From: Micavibrio_B sp048498395
GTDB lineage: Bacteria > Pseudomonadota > Alphaproteobacteria > Micavibrionales > Micavibrionaceae
Assembly: GCA_048498395.1 (NCBI GenBank)
Contig: JBEHYB010000112.1
Location: 1-5,242, forward strand
DNA length: 5,242 nt
Reading direction: 5' to 3'
The position numbers and the translations under genes were made by a program. The first letter of the stretch is position 1; every line of letters starts with the position of its first letter. Below are positions 1-5,242 of the stretch, piece by piece. The notes under the pieces are model-generated. The model saw only the letters and a program-made list of their open reading frames with translations. It was not told the origin of the DNA and searched no databases.

Positions 1-1
1 G

Positions 2-430
2 CCTGTTGTCGAGGTTGCCCCTCAACCCAACCTTCTCCCGGAGGGAGAAGGGGTAACAAATCCTCTCCCCACGGGAGAGGATACAGGTGAGGGAAAAAAC
101 GAACAGCCTGCGCCTGTCGAAGCCGAGAAAGAAAAACCGGTTCTTGATGAATTCGTCCTGCGCAAGGGCAAGGCGCATCAATCTGCGCCGGAACGCAAAC
201 CACGCGAATTCGTGCCGCGTGAGAAGAAAGAGTTCCCGGCGGAGCGCAAGGAAACGCGTCCCGGCGAAAAACCGAAATTCAGCAACGACCGTCCGAAATT
301 CGACAAGAAAAAATACGAAGGCAAGAAAAAGGACTTCAAGAAGGAACGCGACGATCAGCCGCGCACTTTCTCGGCTAACGCCAAGCTGGAAGATTCGCCG
401 TTCGCTATCCTCGGCCAGTTGAAGAAATAA
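2..430 (+). CDS. C-terminal tail of a basic, disordered protein; probably an SUV3-like helicase (5' partial)
   Basis: The reading frame is open from base 2 to the TAA at 428-430, giving about 142 residues, and the real start lies upstream of the window. The visible part is low-complexity: a Pro/Glu-rich stretch, then a strongly basic Lys/Arg/Glu region (for example KKKYEGKKKDFKKERDD), then a short ordered end, KLEDSPFAILGQLKK. From memory, alphaproteobacterial SUV3/MgpS-like DEAD-box helicases end in a Lys-rich tail closed by a 'DSPFA.L..LK' motif; this and the basic character are the only grounds for the identification. No helicase motif is in view, so another RNA-binding protein with such a tail is possible. 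A palindromic repeat at 19-93 contributes about 25 residues to the frame. The gene converges with the nucleotidyltransferase gene, whose stop lies 6 bp away. A GTG-start ORF at 87-422 in another frame is a shadow of this one. Confidence 0.6.
   Translation, partial: PVVEVAPQPNLLPEGEGVTNPLPTGEDTGEGKNEQPAPVEAEKEKPVLDEFVLRKGKAHQSAPERKPREFVPREKKEFPAERKETRPGEKPKFSNDRPKFDKKKYEGKKKDFKKERDDQPRTFSANAKLEDSPFAILGQLKK
19..93. repeat. Palindromic double-hairpin repeat inserted in frame in a coding region
   Basis: Two perfect hairpins stand side by side. The first has a 9-bp stem, CCTTCTCCC (31-39) with GGGAGAAGG (43-51), and a 3-nt loop. The second has an 8-bp stem, CCTCTCCC (62-69) with GGGAGAGG (73-80), and a 3-nt loop. 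Outer arms CCCTCAACC (19-27) and GGTGAGGG (86-93) pair with one bulged base, so the whole element can fold into a cruciform-like structure. The CCCTCACC...CCTCTCCC...GGGAGAGG...GGTGAGGG pattern resembles dispersed palindromic repeats common between genes in many proteobacteria. Here it is read through as part of the protein, encoding roughly APQPNLLPEGEGV followed by TNPLPTGEDTGEG. Only one copy is present in this window, so its repeat status rests on resemblance and structure. Confidence 0.75.
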
Positions 431-436
431 TCTGCC

Positions 437-991
437 TTAACCGAATGGTGACGGGGCGATAGGTTCCTGCTCTTCGTCGCGTATGAGTCTGAGGAAATGG
501 GTGCTGGAATAAAAGCTGTTTGCGGCGCTGCATTCTATAATTTCAACGCGGCCGACATGTTCCTTGCCCCATACATCCTTGCCTGCGTAATCGTAACCCT
601 TGAACATGACTTCCGGATGCAAGGGCGCGAGGATTGAAGCGTGGTCGAATTCATCTGAAATAATAACAGCATCCACCGGCATGAGGGCTATGACGCTCGC
701 CCTGTCACGTTCCGATACGCGGGGCTTCTTGTCGCCTTTGAGTTCCCTGATGGTGCGATCCGACGCGACAATGACAATCAGGCGGTCGCAGCGTTTCGCT
801 GCTTCTAACAGGAAAGAGGCGTGGCCCGGATGAAAAATATCGAATACGCCGCTTGTGATGCCGATGGTTTTCGCGCCTTCCGCACGCCATCCGGCGACTG
901 TTTCCGTGAGCGCGGGCAGCGCCTGGACTTTTCCGTCAATCGAGGCCAGCAGGTCCGCCCGGCTGACAGGATTGTAAGTTTCCTTCAGCAT
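437..991 (-). CDS. HldE-C/RfaE2-like nucleotidyltransferase (cytidylyltransferase fold)
   Basis: This 184-residue protein has the core of a cytidylyltransferase-type nucleotidyltransferase. The signature GVFDIFHPGH ends in the catalytic HxGH at residues 54-57. It is followed by SDRTIRELKGDKKP (77-90), an ERDRASVIALMPVDAVI helix region, KGYDY (131-135) and a late SSTHFL (162-167), which matches the 'STT' nucleotide-binding segment of the family. The order and spacing resemble the C-terminal adenylyltransferase domain of HldE (RfaE2), which makes ADP-heptose from heptose 1-phosphate. Glycerol-3-phosphate cytidylyltransferases share the same fold. About 40 extra residues precede the core, and no sugar kinase domain is present. 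The ATG at 991-989 overlaps the stop of the upstream Nudix gene by one base (TGATG). There is no convincing separate ribosome site, only an AGG 3 nt before the ATG, so translation is probably coupled. The family assignment is firm; the substrate is unknown. Confidence 0.85.
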   Translation of the reverse strand: MLKETYNPVSRADLLASIDGKVQALPALTETVAGWRAEGAKTIGITSGVFDIFHPGHASFLLEAAKRCDRLIVIVASDRTIRELKGDKKPRVSERDRASVIALMPVDAVIISDEFDHASILAPLHPEVMFKGYDYAGKDVWGKEHVGRVEIIECSAANSFYSSTHFLRLIRDEEQEPIAPSPFG

Positions 992-1830
992 CAGCCTGGA
1001 TATCTTGAAACGGCGAGTGCGTTGCTGATCATGGCATCCTGACGCTGGTAATGGCGCTGAACCTTCTGGAACAATGATCGCTGGTCTTCGTGGTAAAGCG
1101 GTACGATGCTGTCTGCCAGATCGTCCAGCAGGAAAAGCTTGTTATCGCTGACTTCTGCCAGTCCCCATTGTTTGTTGATTGTATGGTCGGTGACGCGTTG
1201 TTTGTAATCCGCGTCGTCTTCCATTCTCTCTACATGATGAACGATATCGCGGCATTGTTGTTCAGTCGCTTCATAAAGTCCGCCCATAACGATACGTTTG
1301 TTATTTGGCCCCATGTTCAGTGTCAGCGTGTCCATCAGAGTGATGTCATCAGGATCTATCGAGATAAGCGGCGATCCGTCAGCCTTTGGAAATTCTTCTT
1401 CGGTCTCACGCGCCATGGCCTGGAAACCGTTCTCTGCCTGAGCTTCGTTGGCCGGAACCTGCGAACTGCCTTCGGTTTTCGTCAGGTTGCCGAAGCCGCC
1501 GGGGATGGCGTAACAGGTGCGAAACTCTTTACCTTCGTTGCGAGGATTGCTTTTAAATTCTTTTTCGCAATGCGGGCCGGCCTGACCCATCAGGACGTAG
1601 CGAACGCCGTCAATTTTTACAATGACGACGACACCGCAACCGAAAGTCGCTGTTTCAACGTCTTTGATAACTGCGCCATTTTCTAACGTGGAAAAACCCG
1701 GTGTTGGATAATTTGCTCTGACGAACGCTTTCGTGCAGGATATCCTTTGTGCAGGCGTTGCGTTGTGGCTGTTAAAAAAATCGGAGCCCAGCGTGCAGAA
1801 GGCTTCTTCGAGCGTTGTTTCGTTACTCAT
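991..1830 (-). CDS. Nudix-like hydrolase with an expanded Nudix box
   Basis: This 279-residue protein has no signal peptide or membrane segment, so it is probably cytosolic. A beta-rich stretch (GCGVVVIVKIDGVRYVLMGQ, 64-83) leads to PGGF at 110-113. The catalytic Nudix helix follows: E133, then seven residues, then R141-E142 with E145-E146, which fits EX7REUXEE exactly. Between G112 and E133 there are 20 residues where the canonical box has 5, an insertion of about 15. The glycine after the EE pair is replaced (E146-F147-P148). The PGGF start recalls ADP-ribose/NAD-type Nudix domains such as those in NadM and NrtR, but no DNA-binding domain is visible. Substrate and even activity are therefore open. 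The ATG at 1830 is supported by AGGGA (minus strand, at 1836-1840) 5 nt upstream. It is the first gene of a two-gene operon with the nucleotidyltransferase. A 198-residue antisense ORF inside it (1090-1686) is taken to be a shadow. Confidence 0.75.
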   Translation of the reverse strand: MSNETTLEEAFCTLGSDFFNSHNATPAQRISCTKAFVRANYPTPGFSTLENGAVIKDVETATFGCGVVVIVKIDGVRYVLMGQAGPHCEKEFKSNPRNEGKEFRTCYAIPGGFGNLTKTEGSSQVPANEAQAENGFQAMARETEEEFPKADGSPLISIDPDDITLMDTLTLNMGPNNKRIVMGGLYEATEQQCRDIVHHVERMEDDADYKQRVTDHTINKQWGLAEVSDNKLFLLDDLADSIVPLYHEDQRSLFQKVQRHYQRQDAMISNALAVSRYPG

Positions 1831-1867
1831 TCTTATCCCTACTCAAAATATGTTTATGATTGGGGCC

Positions 1868-1896
1868 ATTTAAGGATGAATTGGTGTTTTTTACAA
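1868..1896 (-). promoter_or_regulatory. Weak sigma-70-like promoter candidate for the Nudix/nucleotidyltransferase operon
   Basis: On the minus strand TTGTAA (1896-1891) and TTAAAT (1873-1868) are separated by 17 nt. Each matches four of six consensus positions. Transcription would begin near 1861, leaving a leader of about 30 nt that contains the AGGGA ribosome site. The 82-bp spacer between the ispB stop and the Nudix start has no better candidate. Read-through from ispB is the alternative. Confidence 0.3.
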
Positions 1897-1904
1897 TAAA
1901 AAAC
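1886..1904. other. AT-rich hairpin just after the ispB stop
   Basis: GTTTTTT (1886-1892) and AAAAAAC (1898-1904) form a perfect 7-bp stem around the loop ACAAT, 8 bp past the ispB stop codon on the minus strand. The stem has only one G-C pair, so it is not a classical intrinsic terminator, although the flanking T-runs could weaken elongation. It overlaps the -35 element of the candidate Nudix promoter, so both readings cannot be fully right. Confidence 0.25.
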
Positions 1905-1912
1905 GAAAAGCC

Positions 1913-2926
1913 TTATTTTTTGCGCTCTAACGCGTAATAAGCGGTTTCTATTAGCAACGACTTAAGTGCTGTATCGGGCAGGTTTTTCAGGGATTGAGCG
2001 GCTTTGTCGGCATAATCCTTCGCCATGTCGAGCGAACGGATATCGGCCTTGTGCTTGCGGATCAGTTCCTGCGCGTGTTTCAAATCCGCGTCGGTTGCCG
2101 TTTCCGTGCCGAAGACACGGGTCCAGAATTCTTTCTCGGATGCGTCGGCTTTCTCGAGCGCGAAGAGGACTGGGGCTGTCATCTTGCCTTCCTTGAAATC
2201 ATCGCCGATCGCTTTGCCAAGCTCATTCTCATCCGCCTGGTAATCGAGAATATCGTCGGCAATCTGGAACGCCATGCCGAGATTGTACCCATAGTCGCGA
2301 AGATTTTTCTGCTGCTCCGCCGACTGGCCTGTCACGACCGGGCCGATTTCGGTGGCGGCGGCAAACAGCGCGGCGGTCTTCGCGCCGATCACTTTCAGAT
2401 ACTGATCGAGCGTCGTGTCAAGATTTCCCTGTACCGAGAGTTGCAAAACTTCGCCTTCGGCGATCACAGCGGAGGCGCTTGAGAGAATGCGCAGGACATC
2501 GAGCGAGCCGTCTTCGACCATCAGCTCAAAAGCGCGTGAGAAAAGGAAATCACCGACGAGGACGGTTTCCTGATTGCCAAAGACGCGATTGGCCGAAGCC
2601 TTGCCACGGCGCTGATCGCTCTCATCGACGACATCGTCATGGAGCAGGGTTGCGGTATGAATAAACTCGACGCTTGCCGCGAGTGAAAAACAGCGCGTTG
2701 AATCGGCACTGAATAATCTTGTGGCTGCGAGCGTCAGCAGGGGGCGCAGGCGTTTGCCGCCAGACGCGATAAGATACCCGGCAAGCTGCGGGATCAGCGG
2801 GACTTCCGATTCCATGCGCTTATAGATAAGGGCGTTCACCTGATCCATATCGCTTTTCAGCAGGGAAGACAGGTCTTCCAGCGGATGGGCGGTTTTCGGC
2901 TCTTTTGCGGCGACTTTCAACGACAT
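1913..2926 (-). CDS. ispB: Long-chain polyprenyl diphosphate synthase (octaprenyl/decaprenyl type)
   Basis: This enzyme elongates farnesyl diphosphate with isopentenyl diphosphate units to make the side chain of ubiquinone. At 337 residues it is close to the usual IspB length (about 320-340). All hallmark motifs are present in order: GGKRLRP at 56-62 for IPP binding; the first aspartate-rich motif LLHDDVVDESDQRRG with D97, D98 and D101 plus R106-R107; K182-T183; FQIADDILD with the second aspartate motif at D223, D224 and D227; and GDDFKEGKMTAP at 240-251. This is a complete trans-prenyltransferase active site. The exact chain length cannot be read reliably, though C40-C50 for quinones is the expectation for an alphaproteobacterium. 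The ATG at 2926 has no Shine-Dalgarno sequence, but a strong promoter ends 7 nt before it, which suggests a leaderless mRNA. The gene is divergent from the methyltransferase gene. Confidence 0.95.
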   Translation of the reverse strand: MSLKVAAKEPKTAHPLEDLSSLLKSDMDQVNALIYKRMESEVPLIPQLAGYLIASGGKRLRPLLTLAATRLFSADSTRCFSLAASVEFIHTATLLHDDVVDESDQRRGKASANRVFGNQETVLVGDFLFSRAFELMVEDGSLDVLRILSSASAVIAEGEVLQLSVQGNLDTTLDQYLKVIGAKTAALFAAATEIGPVVTGQSAEQQKNLRDYGYNLGMAFQIADDILDYQADENELGKAIGDDFKEGKMTAPVLFALEKADASEKEFWTRVFGTETATDADLKHAQELIRKHKADIRSLDMAKDYADKAAQSLKNLPDTALKSLLIETAYYALERKK

Positions 2927-2933
2927 GGGTGCT

Positions 2934-2962
2934 TTTATATCGAAAGCCTTTCAAAATGCCAA
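2934..2962 (-). promoter_or_regulatory. Sigma-70-type promoter of ispB, predicting a leaderless transcript
   Basis: On the minus strand the -35 hexamer TTGGCA (2962-2957) and the -10 hexamer TATAAA (2939-2934) each match five of six consensus bases, with a 17-nt spacer. Counting seven bases from the end of the -10 puts the transcription start at 2927 or 2926, which is the base before the ispB ATG or its A. The spacer holds a small inverted repeat, GAAAG-C-CTTTC (2942-2952). Confidence 0.6.
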
Positions 2963-2986
2963 TCTCTGACTTAATTTGGTGGCCTT

Positions 2987-3709
2987 ATGGAAGAAATTTA
3001 CGTTCTCGACAAAAAAGTCCAGCTTTTACAACCTGATGGGGGCTTTCGTACCTCGCTGGATTCAGTGATGCTGGCGGCTGCCTGTCCGGCCAATGCGGGT
3101 GAGAAGGTTCTCGATGCCGGATGCGGTGTCGGCGGAGCCTCTTTCTGTCTTTTGTGGCGCGTGCCGGAAATCAGGTTGACGGGTGTCGACTGGTTTGGCG
3201 ATTACATCGAACTTGCCAAAAAGAATAACGCACTGAACGGGCACAGCGCAGAATTTGTGCAGTCCGATATTCGTCAGTTCAACGCCGACAGCAAGCCTGT
3301 TTTCGATCACGTCATTATCAATCCGCCTTTCAATGAAGCGGGGAAACATATGCCGTCCCCGGATGAAGCGCGTGCGCAGGCAAACGGCCATTTGCAGGAA
3401 GATCTGACGCTCTCTGACTGGATCAAGGCAGCACACCGGCTTGTAAAATCGAACGGCAGTGTCACGATTATTTACCCCGCGCATGGTATCGACAAAATTC
3501 TTATCGGCTTTGGAAAAGCTTTCGGCGCGATCGAGATCATTCCACTCTGGCCGCGCGCAGGTGTGGAAGCGAAGCGCGTGATCGTGCGCGCGATCAAGGA
3601 TCGCCAGACACCGTCGCGAATTCTTCCCGGAATCGTTCTGCATAACGAAGATGGAAGTTATACAACGGAAGCTGATGAAATCCTGCGTACGGGCCGGAAT
3701 ATCAAGTAA
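2987..3709 (+). CDS. trmN: tRNA1(Val) (adenine(37)-N6)-methyltransferase-like protein
   Basis: This 240-residue class I SAM-dependent methyltransferase has a length close to that of E. coli TrmN/YfiC (about 245). The N-terminal LLQPDGGFRTSLDSVMLAA (13-31) matches the family's 'QP..G.R.S.DS..LA' entry motif. The SAM-binding motif I is LDAGCGVGG (42-50), with an acidic residue at D68 after the second strand. The catalytic motif NPPF stands at 112-115 and is typical of N6-adenine or exocyclic amine methylation. The C-terminal IVLHNEDGSYTTEADEIL resembles the alphaproteobacterial form. By family, it would methylate A37 of a valine tRNA; the related RsmC-type rRNA methyltransferases share NPPF but are longer. 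The ATG at 2987 follows GGTGG (2978-2982) by 4 nt. It is divergent from ispB and not obviously part of a longer operon. Confidence 0.85.
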   Translation: MEEIYVLDKKVQLLQPDGGFRTSLDSVMLAAACPANAGEKVLDAGCGVGGASFCLLWRVPEIRLTGVDWFGDYIELAKKNNALNGHSAEFVQSDIRQFNADSKPVFDHVIINPPFNEAGKHMPSPDEARAQANGHLQEDLTLSDWIKAAHRLVKSNGSVTIIYPAHGIDKILIGFGKAFGAIEIIPLWPRAGVEAKRVIVRAIKDRQTPSRILPGIVLHNEDGSYTTEADEILRTGRNIK

Positions 3710-3744
3710 ATGTTTAATAATTTAATTTTATTTACGTGAAGTCG

Positions 3745-3769
3745 CGGGGGAAAGTGCGGCAAAGCCCCG
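3745..3769. other. Weak GC-rich hairpin between trmN and the efflux operon
   Basis: CGGGG (3745-3749) can pair with CCCCG (3765-3769) around a 15-nt loop. It lies 35 bp past the trmN stop codon. No T-run follows on either strand, so it is not a standard intrinsic terminator. The bases between it and the trmN stop are very AT-rich. It may be a remnant or a factor-dependent site, or mean nothing. Confidence 0.2.
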
Positions 3770-3785
3770 TTACCCCTTAATAACC

Positions 3786-3799
3786 TGATATATTTATCA
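3786..3799 (+). promoter_or_regulatory. Inverted repeat over a -10-like sequence upstream of the efflux operon
   Basis: TGATA (3786-3790) and TATCA (3795-3799) are perfect inverted copies 4 nt apart. They overlap TATATT (3789-3794), which matches five of six bases of a -10 hexamer. No good -35 stands at the right distance. Efflux operons are often controlled by local repressors binding such dyads, but no regulator gene is in view, so the role is a guess. Confidence 0.25.
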
Positions 3800-3812
3800 A
3801 AACAGGCTGGAC

Positions 3813-5033
3813 TTGAGCCGGAAAAAGCCCAGATTGGTAAAAAATAAGAATTCTAGATTCATGACAGCGATGCCTGAGAAAAATCACTCCCTTTACAAGA
3901 TCGCAATACCCGGTTTCCTTCTGGTCGGGATCGCAGTTTTTTATATCTTCCTTGAGCCTGCCATCGGCAAAAATTCCGATGCGCCGCCGGTGCCTCCGGT
4001 TCCGGTCAAGCTGGCTGCCGCAATCCAGAAAGACATTCCAATTGAAATTACGTCTATCGGCACCGTGGTACCGTTACAGACGGTCAGTATAAAGTCGCGA
4101 ATAGATTCCCAGCTTGTGGAAGTAAAATTCCATGACGGCGATGAAGTGAAAGCGGGCGATGTTCTGTTCGTTCTCGATGACCGTGCGCTAAAGGCGCAGG
4201 AGTCGCAAGCCAAGGCGGATCTCGCGCGCGATCAGGCGCAGCTCGATAATCTAAAGCGCCAGTTAAACCGCAATCAGGAACTCATCAAGCAAAACGCCGT
4301 CAGCCAGGAAGCGCTGGACGACGCAAAAACCGCGCTGAATGTCGGCAACAGTACCGTTCTTGCCGACAAGGCCGCACTTGATAACATTCAGGTGCAATTA
4401 AGCTATACCGTCATCAAAGCCCCGATTTCCGGGCGGACGGGAACCGTCAATCTGACGCTGGGCAACAACGTCAAGGCAAATGATACGGCATCGATGGTGA
4501 CCATCAATCAGGTCCGGCCGATACAGGTGCAGACATCCCTCGGACAGGATTATTTCGATGCGGTTCGCAAGGCGATGACGGACGGCACGGTTTCGGTGAA
4601 GGCGACACGTAGCAACTCGGATGATGTATCGCTGGGGTCGGTTTCATATATCGACAATAATATAGATCAGGCGAGCGGGACATTCGTCAGCCGTGCGATC
4701 TTCCCGAACGAGAATGAATCTCTGTGGCCCGGCATGCTGGTCAAGCTCACAGCCAATGTCGGCAATAGTTCGCGTGCGGTTATCGTGCCCGAAGTCGCCA
4801 TTCAGAACAGCCCGACCGGTGATTTCGTTTTCGTCGTCAAAGACAATGTCGCCAAAAAAACACCGGTAAAGGTTGAACGCATTCAGGACGGGCAGGCGTT
4901 GATCGCGTCCGGCCTCGCGAGCGGGGAGCAGGTGGCGGTCGACGGCCTTATGGCGCTTAAAGACGGCGCGAAAGTAACCACTGGCGGGGATGACAAGTCC
5001 CAGAAGAAACCTGCCGCAGAAAATGCGAAATAG
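3813..5033 (+). CDS. RND efflux periplasmic adaptor (membrane fusion protein), MdtA-like
   Basis: This protein links an inner-membrane RND pump to an outer-membrane channel. It has 406 residues, close to E. coli MdtA (about 415). A basic N-terminus leads to one hydrophobic segment at about 30-47; no lipobox cysteine follows, so it is likely held by a membrane anchor or cleaved, not lipidated. The first half of the lipoyl/barrel-sandwich domain lies near 88-124 (VKFHDGDEVKAGDVLFVLDD). An alpha-helical hairpin of heptad-like Gln/Leu/Ala composition spans about 125-195. The second half begins at LSYTVIKAPISGRTG (196-210). Beta-barrel and membrane-proximal domains follow (VIVPEVAIQ near 323; the end of the domain includes GLASGEQVAVDGLMAL). 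The TTG at 3813 has AGG 6 nt upstream; ATG codons at 3861 and 3870 are alternatives that still keep the membrane segment. Asp/Lys/Ala-rich hydrophilic residues end the protein. The transporter gene starts 18 bp downstream. Confidence 0.9.
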   Translation: MSRKKPRLVKNKNSRFMTAMPEKNHSLYKIAIPGFLLVGIAVFYIFLEPAIGKNSDAPPVPPVPVKLAAAIQKDIPIEITSIGTVVPLQTVSIKSRIDSQLVEVKFHDGDEVKAGDVLFVLDDRALKAQESQAKADLARDQAQLDNLKRQLNRNQELIKQNAVSQEALDDAKTALNVGNSTVLADKAALDNIQVQLSYTVIKAPISGRTGTVNLTLGNNVKANDTASMVTINQVRPIQVQTSLGQDYFDAVRKAMTDGTVSVKATRSNSDDVSLGSVSYIDNNIDQASGTFVSRAIFPNENESLWPGMLVKLTANVGNSSRAVIVPEVAIQNSPTGDFVFVVKDNVAKKTPVKVERIQDGQALIASGLASGEQVAVDGLMALKDGAKVTTGGDDKSQKKPAAENAK

Positions 5034-5051
5034 GTTTGACGGGGCAGCTCC

Positions 5052-5242
5052 ATGAAAATCTCCGACTTTTGTATCCGCCGCCCGGTCTTCACGATCCTTC
5101 TTATGGCGAGCTTGCTGGTGGGCGGTGTCGCGGGTTATCGCGCGCTACCGGTCAGCGCACTCCCGAATGTTGATTTCCCGACCATCCAGGTAAGCGCCAA
5201 TCTTTTATCGGATGAGGCGCATAAGGACTGGAACCCCGACGC
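5052..5242 (+). CDS. RND efflux transporter, MdtB/MdtC-like N-terminus (3' partial)
   Basis: The first 51 residues are clearly those of a hydrophobe/amphiphile RND pump. A short cytoplasmic start ends in the conserved RRP (9-11). The first transmembrane helix runs from about 13 to 31. The family stretch ALPVSALPNVDFPTIQV (31-47) then opens the periplasmic porter domain. The pump would use the proton gradient to export drugs or other amphiphiles together with the adaptor encoded 18 bp upstream. The ATG at 5052 is preceded by GGGGCAG (5041-5047), a poor but usable ribosome site. After SANL (48-51) the family normally continues with 'PGAS.E', but this sequence reads LSDEAHKDWNPDA. The last 38 bases therefore do not look like RND coding sequence, although no stop occurs. 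The gene runs out of the window; a full protein would be about 1,030 residues. Confidence 0.85.
   Translation, partial: MKISDFCIRRPVFTILLMASLLVGGVAGYRALPVSALPNVDFPTIQVSANLLSDEAHKDWNPD

Noticed and set aside
31..80. Tandem hairpins as an intrinsic terminator or a CRISPR-type array
   Set aside because: No T-run follows the stems, the two hairpins differ in sequence, there are no regularly spaced direct repeats, and the coding frame continues for more than 300 bases beyond them.
87..422. 111-residue Arg/Ser-rich ORF starting with GTG
   Set aside because: It overlaps the Lys/Glu-rich frame that is open from the window edge; its Arg/Ser/Asn bias is what a +1 reading of Lys/Glu codons gives, and its start lies inside the palindromic repeat.
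1090..1686. 198-residue plus-strand ORF antisense to the Nudix gene
   Set aside because: It lies wholly inside a gene with recognisable Nudix motifs on the other strand, its translation shows no domain, and no ribosome site or promoter marks it.
1994..2482. 162-residue plus-strand ORF antisense to ispB
   Set aside because: It is the complement of a fully conserved prenyltransferase and its Arg/Cys/Phe-rich translation is typical of a shadow frame.
3062..3643. 193-residue minus-strand ORF antisense to trmN
   Set aside because: It lies inside the methyltransferase gene and has no recognisable motif; the opposite frame carries clear SAM-binding and NPPF motifs.
5205..5242. Possible tRNA-like or REP-like sequence at the window end
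   Set aside because: The reverse complement contains GGGTTCCAGTCC, slightly like a T-arm, but the flanking bases do not form its stem and no acceptor stem is visible; no palindrome of REP type closes either.

Overview
The window looks like ordinary chromosomal DNA from an alphaproteobacterium. GC and AT are roughly balanced, and the gene set fits that group: a polyprenyl diphosphate synthase next to a divergent tRNA1(Val)-type adenine methyltransferase whose C-terminus resembles the alphaproteobacterial form, a lysine-rich protein tail ending in a 'DSPFA.L..LK' motif that I associate with alphaproteobacterial SUV3-like helicases, and an MdtA/MdtB-type RND efflux pair. The exact lineage cannot be fixed from the sequence alone. 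Both ends of the window cut through genes.

Layout. Positions 2-430 (+) hold the basic, disordered tail of a protein that starts outside the window. A palindromic double-hairpin repeat of about 75 bp (19-93) lies inside this reading frame without breaking it. Converging on it after only 6 bp is a minus-strand pair: a Nudix-like protein (1830-991) followed, with a TGATG start/stop overlap, by a stand-alone HldE-C/RfaE2-like nucleotidyltransferase (991-437). Upstream of the pair, also on the minus strand, is the polyprenyl diphosphate synthase ispB (2926-1913), separated by 82 bp that hold a weak promoter candidate and an AT-rich hairpin. A 60-bp divergent spacer (2927-2986) carries a good sigma-70-type promoter for ispB. 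It sits so close to the ATG that the mRNA should be leaderless or nearly so. The methyltransferase gene trmN (2987-3709) leaves in the other direction. After a 103-bp spacer comes an efflux operon on the plus strand: a periplasmic adaptor (3813-5033) and, 18 bp later, the beginning of an RND inner-membrane transporter (5052 to the window end).

Functions. IspB would make the long isoprenoid tail of ubiquinone. TrmN would modify A37 of a tRNA. The adaptor and RND pump would form a tripartite exporter with an outer-membrane channel that is not in view. The Nudix/nucleotidyltransferase pair probably acts on a shared nucleotide-linked substrate, but which one cannot be read from the sequence.

I found no clear undescribed system. 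The points most worth a second look are the in-frame palindromic repeat, the coupled Nudix/nucleotidyltransferase pair with its stretched Nudix box, the probably leaderless ispB message, and the last 38 bases, where the RND reading frame stays open but stops looking like an RND protein.
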